A stretch of 64,000 bases of DNA, taken from Monocercomonoides exilis. Its lineage: Eukaryota > Preaxostyla > Oxymonadida > Polymastigidae. The stretch's first letter is position 1. Each line of letters begins with the position of its first letter. The position numbers were made by a program, and so were the translations under genes. Shown here piece after piece: positions 55,188 through 64,000 of the stretch. The stretch covers positions 124,001 through 188,000 of the forward strand of contig LSRY02000043.1 in assembly GCA_001643675.2 (NCBI GenBank), in the 5' to 3' direction. The notes under the pieces were generated by a model. It saw only the letters and a list, made by a program, of their open reading frames with translations. It was not told where the DNA came from and ran no database searches.

Positions 55188-56342
55188 ATGAACCGTTTAA
55201 CACAAATAGAGGCAGCACGAGTTATTTCTGTCCTTCGAGACACACAGGATAAACTTCAAATATTATTAGATTTGCACTTAGATTTAATTACACCAGAAAT
55301 ACCGCCGGAATTTGTACCTGAAGATATTCTGGAAAAATTAAATCAACATAAAGAGTTGGAGACTAAATTTTCTGAATTAGTTGAAATTGGAAAAGAATTA
55401 AAGCAAACTAGTCATAGAGCAAAAATTAAAGAAAATCAAAATGAAACGAGAGAAATTGCAGATAAAATTAAAGAAAGTTCTATTCAATTAGAAAGACAAC
55501 TTAAGGAAAGTCCTGGAACAATGGATCAATTGCGCCTTTTAGGAAATAGAACAGATACTGCGAAAAGATTCCTTGGAATTTTTGATGAGCTTGTGAAGCT
55601 TTCTCAGGTTAGACTGCAGACAACTGTTGAAGAAGAGCTTGAAAAAATAAAACGAATGGAAGTTCTGGCGACTAAAGAATCCAAAATACTCACCGATAAA
55701 GCGTCTTTGAAAAAGGAATATGAGGCAGAAGATAAGACAAGATCAAAAGAAGTCCAGGCTCTTCGTGAAAATGAGCAAAGATTATTTGGTACGATTCAAA
55801 AAATAAAAGCAGATAACAAAGCTTTTCTTGCAAAATGCAATGCTGACTTGGTGACTATGACTGAAGAGCTTCAGAAGCAACATCAACGAAGGATGTTGGA
55901 TCTCAAATCGACTCATACACATTTAGAAGAAGAGCTTTCAGAACTTCAAGCAGAACACAGAACAAAGGAGCGAGAAGTTCGGAAGACGAAACAACAAACA
56001 TCTCAAGAGATCGAGAATAGAATTGCAGGATATGACAGCGGAATGCAAGAGAAACGGACAGCTCACATCAAAGCAGAGGAAAAACTTGTATCAGAAAAAG
56101 AAGAAATTGAGGAATTGGAAAAGAAGATAAGTGAACTTGACAGAAAAGCAAAACTAGATGAATTTGAAAGGAAGCTTGAAGAGAAGAGGGAAGAAACAAG
56201 AAAGGCTGAGGCAGCAAAAAGACATAGGCAGATTGCAATTATTCAGGCACTGTTTAGAAGAAGGCAGGCAATCAAAGTTGGAGAAGCTCTGAAGAAGGCA
56301 GCAGCTCGCAAAGGGAAAAAAGGGAAAAAGAAGAAGAAGTAA
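55188..56342 (+). CDS. Dynein regulatory complex protein 10-like (IQ motif, coiled coil)
   Basis: A single-exon gene of 384 residues; the start is the ATG at 55188, 76 bp from the VPS29 start. Apart from a short N-terminal helical domain (ARVISVLRDTQDKLQILLDL), the product is one long coiled coil. It ends in an IQ motif (QALFRRRQAIKVG) and a Lys-rich tail. This order matches DRC10 (IQCD) of the nexin-dynein regulatory complex in axonemes. DRC9 (IQCG) is the main alternative. An axonemal role fits a flagellate. The stop is TAA. Confidence 0.6.
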   Translation: MNRLTQIEAARVISVLRDTQDKLQILLDLHLDLITPEIPPEFVPEDILEKLNQHKELETKFSELVEIGKELKQTSHRAKIKENQNETREIADKIKESSIQLERQLKESPGTMDQLRLLGNRTDTAKRFLGIFDELVKLSQVRLQTTVEEELEKIKRMEVLATKESKILTDKASLKKEYEAEDKTRSKEVQALRENEQRLFGTIQKIKADNKAFLAKCNADLVTMTEELQKQHQRRMLDLKSTHTHLEEELSELQAEHRTKEREVRKTKQQTSQEIENRIAGYDSGMQEKRTAHIKAEEKLVSEKEEIEELEKKISELDRKAKLDEFERKLEEKREETRKAEAAKRHRQIAIIQALFRRRQAIKVGEALKKAAARKGKKGKKKKK

Positions 56343-56930
56343 AAATCATACTTCTCTTATATTCACTTCCACTTTAACTCTTTCTTGTCTTTACAGTTGA
56401 TGATTTTTTTTAAAAAAAAACTATCAGCTGTCTTCCTTTCAACTGAATATCACAATCACATTTGCAAGCTTGTCAATATCTTTCTCTTTCCTTCTTTTCA
56501 AATGTCATTTTTTTATCTCAGTATATTTTTTTTTTGAACTTGTGTTGTTCTAATTTGATTTTGATACTCACTTCCACTAACATTTCCTTTTTCATTTACG
56601 TTTTTTCCAACAATACGTTTTTTTTTGTGTATGTGTGTGTGAATTGTGATGAAGTCACAAAGTTTTCTCAGAAATTGATAATAAGTTTAAAAGTTTAGCT
56701 TTGCAAATGCTTTAATAAAAACTTCAAAAAAGAATATCTTTAATCTGTCTTATTTGGAATAATATTTGTATGAATCGAAGATGTGGATCAACAAAACGCA
56801 AAATCGATTCAATCAATCCTCATGTTTTCTTCTGCAAATGAATTTCAATATCTTTGGTCATCATTCCTTTGATACATACAGATATTAAATATTTGTATAA
56901 TTCATTTTCCCCACGATCGTTTGCCTCTCT
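56343..56930. other. Convergent intergenic region
   Basis: 588 bp, T-rich on the + strand, between two convergent gene ends. No convincing frame or RNA. Confidence 0.4.
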
Positions 56931-58944
56931 TCACCTTCTGGTGAACTGAGAAGGAGACAGAGATCTGTGAGTTTGATAAGATGGGTATTGAACCTGCTGC
57001 TGCTGCAATTGCGCACCAACAACAGGATACTGTTGCGGCATCTGCATTCTCTGCTGCATCTGTAGCTGCTGCTGCTGTTGTTGTTGTTGTTGTTGAAGCA
57101 TCGGTTGATGCTGCTGGTAGATAAATGCCTGCTGGTTAGATGCATGCGACAGCTGCGAGTGGTACTGGCGTGAGCCAGAAGCAGCAGCAGAGACAGAAAG
57201 CGGTGGGGGCGGAGGTGGCATCTGCTGCTGGGTGGGAGACCCCGAAGCAGAAGAGACAGAAGAGGTAGCAGAGGCAACAGAGGATGATCCCAGCATAAAG
57301 GAAGAGGAAGGATACACAGCCTGCTGCTGAAGAGGGAGCGGAAGCTGAACACCAGCAGATGCTGTGGGAGAAGGGGAAGATTGGATGTATTGCGATTGTG
57401 CTTGGGGATTGTATTGATGATGCACAACGGATGGAGAAGTGGCTAGAGGCACCTGACGAGGAGGTGAAAGTAGGCGCCCACGAGACTGAACAAAAGAAGA
57501 ATTATGTAGAAAAAAGTTAATTGGTTGAAAAATGTTGGGAGAAAGTGGGAAATAGAAAAATAAAAAAATAAAATAAAAATTTTCGAATAATTACAAACAC
57601 ATCACAAACCTGTGAATCTACACCTCTTCTCCCCGCTCGTCTGTACGTATGAAGTGGGTCAGGCTCTGCAGCGGGAGAAGGTGAGTGTATTGGTGAAATG
57701 GAAGACGAGGAAAGCGAGCGAGGCACGGCAGGCGGGTGTGGCGATGAGCTGTACTGCTGCTGGAGCATCTGAGGCGCTTGCTGCATGCCTGGAAGTGCCA
57801 GCTGCTGGTGTGGCGACGTCTGCTTCTCCGTCCGCTGGGTCCGCGCTTGGTAGAGCGCCATGCGGGTGGAAGGCGCAGAAAGCGACGCCAGAAACGCTGA
57901 GTCCTGTTTTTGCATCTTCAGCATGGAGCGCGCATCGGGATCTCCCTGTGATAATTGTTCGGAAAGCATATAAGGAGCTCCTCTCTGTTTCTGCAACTGG
58001 ACTGCCCCCAGCTGATTCTGTGGTGATGCAGACGATGGACGGCGCTTGGGCTGCAAGGACACTGCGGAGGGAGATGAAGCTGGTGAGGCAGAGGGAGGCC
58101 GTGATAATGAAGATGGAGACGGTTGAGGCTGAGGGTGCTGTAACTGTTTGGTGCTCTCATGCGCTTGCTTCAAGTGGCGATGTTTTTTCATCTGATGATC
58201 CAGATACTCAAAATAAAATATGAAATATTGCACAGCTCTGTGAGAAGTGCTGAAAACTGGAGAGAGTCCAAATCGTGAAAAAACCTTACCATTCAGGTGA
58301 AGAAGTAAAGAAGGCGTGGAAATTAGAGGAAGTCGTTCTGGTGGATGAAGTGAATTGTATTGTAGAGGGAAATCTATCAAAGTTCGTATGAATAAATCAA
58401 GATGAATCCAAGCAGAATCAATTGGCAATTTAACTGCGTACTCAATCTCAACACAGCAACCGCATGGTGTGTTTGAAGGTTGTAAAGACATTGCAGAAAC
58501 ATGAATACGATAATCACCCAAAGCATATATTCCTCCTAAAAAGCATAGACCTTTTTCAGGCGATTTCATTCGACAAGTTGCCTTTAAAAATGTCGAGAAA
58601 TCACTATCGGTTTCTACAAAATGAAACAGCGTTGCATCTGCGGGAATTTTTAATGGAATTGATGGGAAATTATCAGCGTAAAATGAAGTTTGTGGAAATG
58701 ATGAAAAAGTTAAGAAAAGAGCCTCCTTCACTCCTGAAAGTCTGATCAAATCATTCCGATAAAGGCCTTCCTGAATGCAGCCCATCATTTTCAGCACAGA
58801 TCCAATTTGCTCAGATGTAACTGTTTGAAAAAATAGAATACTTAAAAATGAGAATTTGATTAATCTTGAAAAAACAAATTTTTTATTGATAAAAAAATCA
58901 TACCATGATGAATTAAACGAATTGTCACCTTTGTCTAACAGCAT
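56931..58944 (-). CDS. Mediator head subunit (Med20-like) with Gln-rich tail
   Basis: Exons 58929-58944, 57610-58820 and 56931-57485; introns are 108 and 124 bp in phases 1 and 0. The product is 593 residues. Residues 1-270 look like the Med18/Med20 fold: GGIYALGDYRIHVSAMSL followed by CCVEIEYAV and a helix (WIHLDLFIRTLIDF) recall the strand-strand-helix end of Med20. The remaining 320 residues are Ser/Pro/Gln-rich, including a run of ten Gln, as in transcription coactivators. The assignment is weak: it rests on one block of similarity, and Med18 is possible. The first exon codes five residues. The first donor (GTGACA) was chosen over GTATGA because only it keeps the frame. The stop is TGA. 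Confidence 0.45.
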
Positions 58945-59055
58945 AATATTAATTCGTTATTAGCAGTTGCGAAAAATACAAATCGCTAATGTGCTTTAAT
59001 GTTGTGAAATTACAAGATCTATATTTTTTGATCAAATTAACCATAGATATTCAAA

Positions 59056-59798
59056 ATGGAACCAACAAAAGGTGTGATAGGCTTATTTTGGAATATAGTA
59101 TTGTTAAATTATGTTTTTGACAAATTAACTCCTAAAAAAATATGAAATAATATGAAATTATTGCGGAATTTCGAATATTTTCTGATAAATGAACAATAAA
59201 ACATTATCATAAATAATATTTAATAGCTCAACCTTGGGATGGAAATTGGCTGATTATGATTGATCCTTATTTATGGGCAGCTCTTGGAGCATGCTTTGCA
59301 ATTGGATTTAGCGTTCTAGGTGCAGGATGGGGCATTTTTATGACAGGAGCAAGTTTGGTAGGAAATGCAGTTCGGCATCCACGTATCACTTCAAAAAATC
59401 TTATAAGGTTTTAAACATTTATTTTTGAATTTTCATTAATCACTTGGATTGAATTTTTTAAAAGTGTTTTGTTTTGTGAAGCATTGGCAATTTACGGAAT
59501 CATTTTAGCAATTATTGTTCAAAATAAATATGCTGTTTCCCCATATCCATTGCAAGCAGAAGATTATAAAGCAGCTTATGCACAGTTTTTTGCTGGTTTA
59601 ATTATTGGGTGTTCAAATGTTGGAGCAGGCTATTGTGTTGGAAAGTTAGGTGCAGCAATTGCAAATGCTGATGCAGCTGATGGTTCTTTATTCATGAAGT
59701 GCTTTGTAATGGAAATTTTCGGAGAAGCCATTGGATTGATGGGTGTTATAGTATCTGTGATCATGTCCAGTAGTTCATCGTTTAGAGGAGCAGCGTAG
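59056..59798 (+). CDS. VMA16: V-type ATPase proteolipid subunit c''
   Basis: Exons 59056-59071, 59227-59407 and 59465-59798; introns are 155 and 57 bp in phases 1 and 2. The product is 176 residues. It is the c'' proteolipid of the Vo rotor that moves protons into endomembrane compartments. Seen directly: a first hairpin (ALGACFAIGFSVLGAGWGI), the family block PRITSKNLISVLFCEALAIYG with the proton-carrying Glu, and a second proteolipid repeat with a Glu in EIFGEAIGLMGV. It is a little shorter than the usual 200-residue form at the N-terminus. The stop is TAG. Confidence 0.94.
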
Positions 59799-60524
59799 AT
59801 GTTCTTTTCAATTGTGTTCTGAATGATGTTTCAATCACAAATATATTGATTTTAGAGTTAATACAATTTTTTGTATTTAACAAATATTCATGGCATATTA
59901 TAATTTTTCTTTTGCTTCATTTCCTTCACATAATTTATAAATTTGGAAAAAAATCGATTTTTATTTGTTAATGGATTGATAAGAAAATTTTCACTTTGCA
60001 ATATCAAGATTGATATGATTTTTAAATATTTGGAAAAAAATTATTTTTAAAACATTTTTCTATTAAATATATATTTGATAAAGTTAAATTGGGACGAAAT
60101 TTTTCACTTTTTGATTTTTGTTCCACTCAATTGTATCAGACATTTTTCTCGAAAAGAAGTAATTTTTTCTTTTTTAATAAGCATGGGAATGTGAGACTTA
60201 TAATGATACAATGGAGAAACTATTTGGAACAAAACACAGTAATTTTCACTAATAATAAAAAATCGCCTCAATTGATTGATTTTGCTTCTTGTTTCATTTT
60301 TTTTTCATTGAATTAATAAAAGTGAAAATTGTTTCACAAAAAAAAGAGAAGAAAAAGATAAGGAAAAAAATGAGAGAAGTCAATCAAAGGCCAAAAGAAA
60401 ACAAATAGGGTGAATAATCAACCACTGCTTTTTGAAAGCCCCAGATATAATTTTTCATAACAAAAAGTTGTTTTTTCCAACTTTTTTGATTAAAAATACT
60501 GTTTTCTGTAAAAAAAAAATTGAT
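59799..60524. other. AT-rich intergenic region
   Basis: Homopolymer-rich spacer. A 75-codon frame at 60089-60316 has no gene-like composition. Confidence 0.4.
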
Positions 60525-60527
60525 GGC

Positions 60528-60665
60528 TATAATTCGAGATTAAATTACTAGACCTAATCTCTAATGGGGATGTGGATGGATGGTTAGTTCCTCCATCTCC
60601 GATTGGTGCGTCCCCTGAGGAGATTTGGAAATAGCAAGGGAGCTTTCTAAGTTAGAGTTTGATCA
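60528..60665 (+). ncRNA. Candidate structured RNA of unknown class
   Basis: A GC-richer island in very AT-rich DNA. It can form several helices: gagatta with taatctc (around 60536-60562), gggga with tcccc (around 60566 and 60612), and inside it ggatgg with ccatct. A tttgatcaaa string and an A-run close it. It has no open frame. The strand is not certain. I matched it to no tRNA, U1-U6, SRP or 5S pattern. Confidence 0.3.
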
Positions 60666-60752
60666 AAAAAAAATTTTCTTTCAAAAATCTTTTTCTTTTT
60701 TATAAAAAAATTTTTTTAAATAAAAATTCAGTTTGTGCAAAAAAAACCGGAC

Positions 60753-61099
60753 ATCGCACAAAATACCGGACAAGATTGATTACTCAATAACCGCAAGAGG
60801 AATAATTCTGACAATTTTCCTCAAAATATATCTCATCAATACACACTCACTTGACAAACAAGACTTTCAAAAATTCATCGTATGTGCTCAGAAAATAATT
60901 ATTTTAAATCTCGGAGAAATAGGGTATTGAGTTTTCCCCAAATTTCGATTGTATTTTTTTCTGAGCACAAATGAAGCTGTCCTGAAAGTCACGTTTATCT
61001 AATGAGTTTGCATTGACGAGATATATTTAGTGAAAAATAGTCAGAATTATTCCTCTTGCGGTTATTGAGAAATCGATCTTGTCCGGCATTTCATGCGAT
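60753..61099. mobile_element. Fold-back (inverted repeat) element, about 347 bp
   Basis: Arms 60753-60895 and 60957-61099 are imperfect reverse complements without indels (x pairs with 121852-x), about 143 bp each, with a 61-bp loop. The best block is ccggacaagat followed by tcaataaccgcaagaggaa. The arms differ at scattered sites, so the element is old. In one frame the left arm reads through to a TGA past the arm, while the right arm copy has an early stop. It may be a MITE or a decayed inverted duplication. No target-site duplication was found by eye. Confidence 0.6.
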
Positions 61100-61492
61100 A
61101 ACTGTACTTACTGAAATTCATTCTTAAGATAAATTAAAAATTTCAGTGAAGAATGAATTTTGAAATTAAAATATTATTTTTAGAAATCAATTTAATCTTT
61201 TTCGAAATCGAATTAATAAATTATGAAATTGAATTATGATTTTTCGAATTTGAATTATTTTTTGTGAATATTAATTTATATTTCTGACTGAAGAAAAAAC
61301 AAAAACTCCAATACACCACCCAGGATTAATTTTGTCAAATCAACAGAAATAAAGTTCAACAATAAAAACAATGAAACAACATTGATCAAATACATTGAGA
61401 TTTCGGAAGAACATACCCATAATGAATTTTGTTTTTCTCAAAAACTCAACAATTTTTCGATCGCAACTGAAGGAAGACACAAAAAGGCAACG
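61100..61492. other. AT-rich upstream region
   Basis: The downstream gene's frame is open leftward to at least 61322 without an ATG, so an upstream exon or a non-AUG start cannot be excluded. Otherwise nothing is recognised. Confidence 0.4.
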
Positions 61493-63452
61493 ATGATTAT
61501 GATGAATGCAGCTAACACTAAAGAAACAGAAAAAGAATGGATCGAGGAAAGAGTTTGGAAAAATTCGAAAAACGAGCTCAAAGTTTTGTTGGAAGGTTTA
61601 TATTATTGCTGTGCTTAATATCTCGCCAAACCATATTTCTTTTTGATGTATTTCTTTCTTACAAAGAAATAATATTGGCGGAAGGGATGAAGCTTGAGAA
61701 ACTGATGAAAAGGCTTTACCATTTACTAAAAATTATTGATCCACATAGCTCAAATCATTACGATTACAAAACGCTCATAAGTTTTAGGAAAAAATTGAAA
61801 GAAGTGTGCGGAAACCTGGATAAGTCAATTGAACTTTTAGCCGTTCGAGTTCTTGGATATTCAATCCGAATTGTTTGTTTCGATGGCGATTTAACAGAAA
61901 ATGATTTTTCCAAGGACATTGCTCGTCTTTCGAAACCGGCGCAGCATCTTGCTATGTCCATTCCATTTTTTCACACAGAATCCATGTACGATATAATTGA
62001 AGATGAGCTGGCTGAGTTGGGAAAATGCAAAGATGAAGATATTTGTTTGTTAACCCTTGCATATTTACGAGCAGTGACAATTGATTACGGTATGATATTC
62101 TATTGCCTCCTTCATGTTAATCAAATATTTAAAAATTATACCCAGGAGCAACGCCATACATTGGGGAATATGAGCCAGCAAAAATTGGTGAATGGTTATA
62201 TGGTCTTCTATCCAACAGCATTCCTTCAGTAATTATGGAAGCACTGGAGATAGTGAAAGAATTGTCTACACTTAAAATTATATTGGACCTGAGCGATGGT
62301 TCAAATTATAACAATCTTATAACAATCGATTCATTTATTCCAGTTCCAAATCCGAATGATTCTTCACAAACATTTCCTGAGTTGTCCAATGGCAATTCTT
62401 CTTGTTGGACTCCTCCTGTGTACTTGCGCGGCCCGGTTTGCTCAATTGCAATAAAAGCATTTGAATGTTTGCAGAGTCTAGCTTCCTATCACAGAAAGGC
62501 ATTTGATTATTTGTTCAGGAAACTGGATGATGTTATTGAGAAAGTGCTTGGGTATTTGCTTGGAAATTGGACAGAAGATGATTGGAAGGCGATTTTCTCG
62601 GGAAGCAAGTTTTTTGATGAAAGTTGGGATGATATTTACTCTTCTGGTGAAGTGAACTTCCAGCAAATGGCAGACGGACTATTTTGCGAAGAGGAAAGCA
62701 TTCAAGCAATGATAACAACATTTCAATTGTGTGCAGTTAAATGCGTCGGTGATTGGCTTGGAAGCCAAGCTTACGAGTCAATTACACGACTCATGAAAAG
62801 AGATGTGATGTGCAGAATAGCTTCGCTGCTGTGCGATGCAACAAATGACAAGTTAAAGTTGGAGGCTGCAGATGCGCTGATAGGCGGATGGGCTTCATTG
62901 TCCTCTGTTGCACAGATACAATCGCTTTGCAGGAAAGGCCCGAGTAACAATATGATTGGAAATAAACGTCTTCCTCAGCCTTTGCGCAAGGAATTGACAG
63001 CTATGTTGAGAGAAGTTTGCGAAGAAGAAGGAGTGTTGGACGTTTTGCACGCACAAATGGCGCCATATGTTTCAGAACGAAAATGGATAGCCAAAAATGA
63101 AGAACATATTAAACGAAGGTTAGAAGCAAAATGTGATCCAAGAATATGCATGGTTTGTGCGATGTATGAAAACAAAGATCCAGAAAAAACGAAAGCAGAA
63201 CAACTTGTCAAAGAAGAAAAGGAAGAAGAAGAAGAAAAGGAAGAAGAAGAAGAAGAAGAAGAAGAAATGTGGACGAAGAGCCCAAACAATGAGAGTTATG
63301 AGCAGCTTATAGAATGCATAAGTGCAGGTGGCATGTCCTCAAATGAGTACGTGAAATGTAAATATTCGTTTTCAAATAATTGGAGAGATGACGAAAGAGG
63401 TGAAGAATGCGAAGATGATAATGAAGAAGAAGAATGCGAAGAAGAAATGTAG
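61493..63452 (+). CDS. Unrecognised helical-repeat protein with acidic tail (610 aa)
   Basis: Exons 61493-61595, 61667-62089 and 62146-63452, both introns in phase 1 (71 and 56 bp). The first ATG in frame is at 61493. The product is helix-rich (EKLMKRLYHLLKII, AIKAFECLQSLASY, LEAADALIGGWASLSS), compatible with HEAT-type repeats. A Cys-containing segment (CDPRICMVCAMYENKDP) follows near residue 500, and then Glu/Lys-rich acidic tracts. No signal peptide or membrane span is visible. I cannot name the family. The stop is TAG. Confidence 0.72.
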
Positions 63453-64000
63453 TTGAAAGAAAGATATTAAATGATTCTGCAATATATCCAAGATGAAAAT
63501 AAAAATGAGAATTCTTCAAAGAAAATGTTTCAATCCCACATTGTTTGCATTGACTTACTGAATTATTTTATTTGGAATAAACTTCTTTTAATTGTAAATC
63601 CTTCAATTAGGCTGATATGTTTCCATTTTGATATTTTTTTTGTAATTTATCATTTTTTGAAATGGCTAAAGAGAGAGAGAGAGATTGCCTGGCATTTCTG
63701 TTTTTGAAATGAGTGAAAATCGTTATGATTTAAAGACTCTTTCGAAACGCAAGCTATTCTTATGAGAAATAACCAACATTTCTTTCTTTCTTTCTTTTCT
63801 TTCAATTTTCGCTTTATGCTATTCATTATATGTGTACGTTTTTATTTACTGTTTGTTTTGAATTTTCATGAAAATTTAACCAGAAAAACTTTACAAACAT
63901 GTTTTGCATGCAATTTTTTAAATCAATAATTAGAGTCAATAATATTCAAAATATTGCTTTTGCTTCCTGAAATATTCCAGATGGTTTGCTTTATCATCAC
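63453..64000. other. 3' end of the window, no gene seen
   Basis: AT-rich sequence with a short (ga)n run near 63669 and (cttt)n near 63780. A 78-codon frame at 63471 has a biased, non-coding look. Confidence 0.4.

Noticed and set aside
60089-60316. 75-codon + strand frame
   Set aside because: Phe/Asn/Lys-biased composition of AT-rich spacer, with no splice partner or family match.
1-64000. Reassigned stop codons, as reported for some oxymonads
   Set aside because: TAA, TAG and TGA each end well-supported genes here (cofilin, V-ATPase c'' and COG3, for example).

Overview
This is a nuclear window from an intron-rich, AT-rich, flagellated protist. No ribosome-binding sites or operons are visible. 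About 50 introns can be placed by frame and phase. Nearly all are short (45 to about 350 bp) GT-AG introns whose donors favour GTTTG, GTATG or GTGTG. TAA, TAG and TGA all end genes, so the code looks standard. The many introns, the large beta-helix/pseudokinase surface proteins, and the ciliary genes (a TMEM17-like protein and a DRC10-like protein) together suggest an oxymonad (Preaxostyla), for example a Monocercomonoides-type organism. That placement is inference; no rRNA or marker gene confirms it.

Layout. Positions 1-5104: the 3' part of a large membrane protein with a beta-helix ectodomain, an (Asp-Pro)n stalk of 159 units, one membrane span and a degenerate kinase tail. 5427-10648: a divergent pair, an unrecognised 4-exon gene (-) and a 14-exon armadillo-like gene (+). 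10973-29695: two giant head-to-head paralogues of the same receptor-like family. Their last 684 codons plus 3' flanks lie in two 2,623-bp inverted arms that look identical, while their ectodomains have diverged. 30309-39468: housekeeping and ciliary genes on the + strand (cofilin, an ER thioredoxin/PDI-like protein, a TMEM17-like protein, and COG3 with huge Ser-rich insertions). 39844-53910: a pseudokinase gene with an MSP-like segment (-), a small helical gene (+), a large coiled-coil/Ser-rich gene (-) and a solo pseudokinase C-lobe gene (+). 54099-59798: VPS29 (-), a DRC10-like gene (+), a Mediator Med20-like gene (-) and the V-ATPase c'' subunit (+). 59799-64000: AT-rich sequence with a possible structured RNA and a fold-back element, then a helical-repeat gene.

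How the genes relate. Five genes (1-5104, 11542-17910, 20895-29126, 39844-46697, 53230-53910) carry kinase-fold regions that keep the APE-like and/or subdomain IX/XI landmarks but lack catalytic residues. Three of them are single-pass proteins with modular beta-helix ectodomains. This expanded receptor-like pseudokinase family, with signs of recent gene conversion that homogenised the cytoplasmic half only, is the most interesting system here. COG3, VPS29, the V-ATPase subunit and the ER thioredoxin protein belong to general membrane traffic. Genes are tightly packed in divergent pairs, with only 21-122 bp between start codons.
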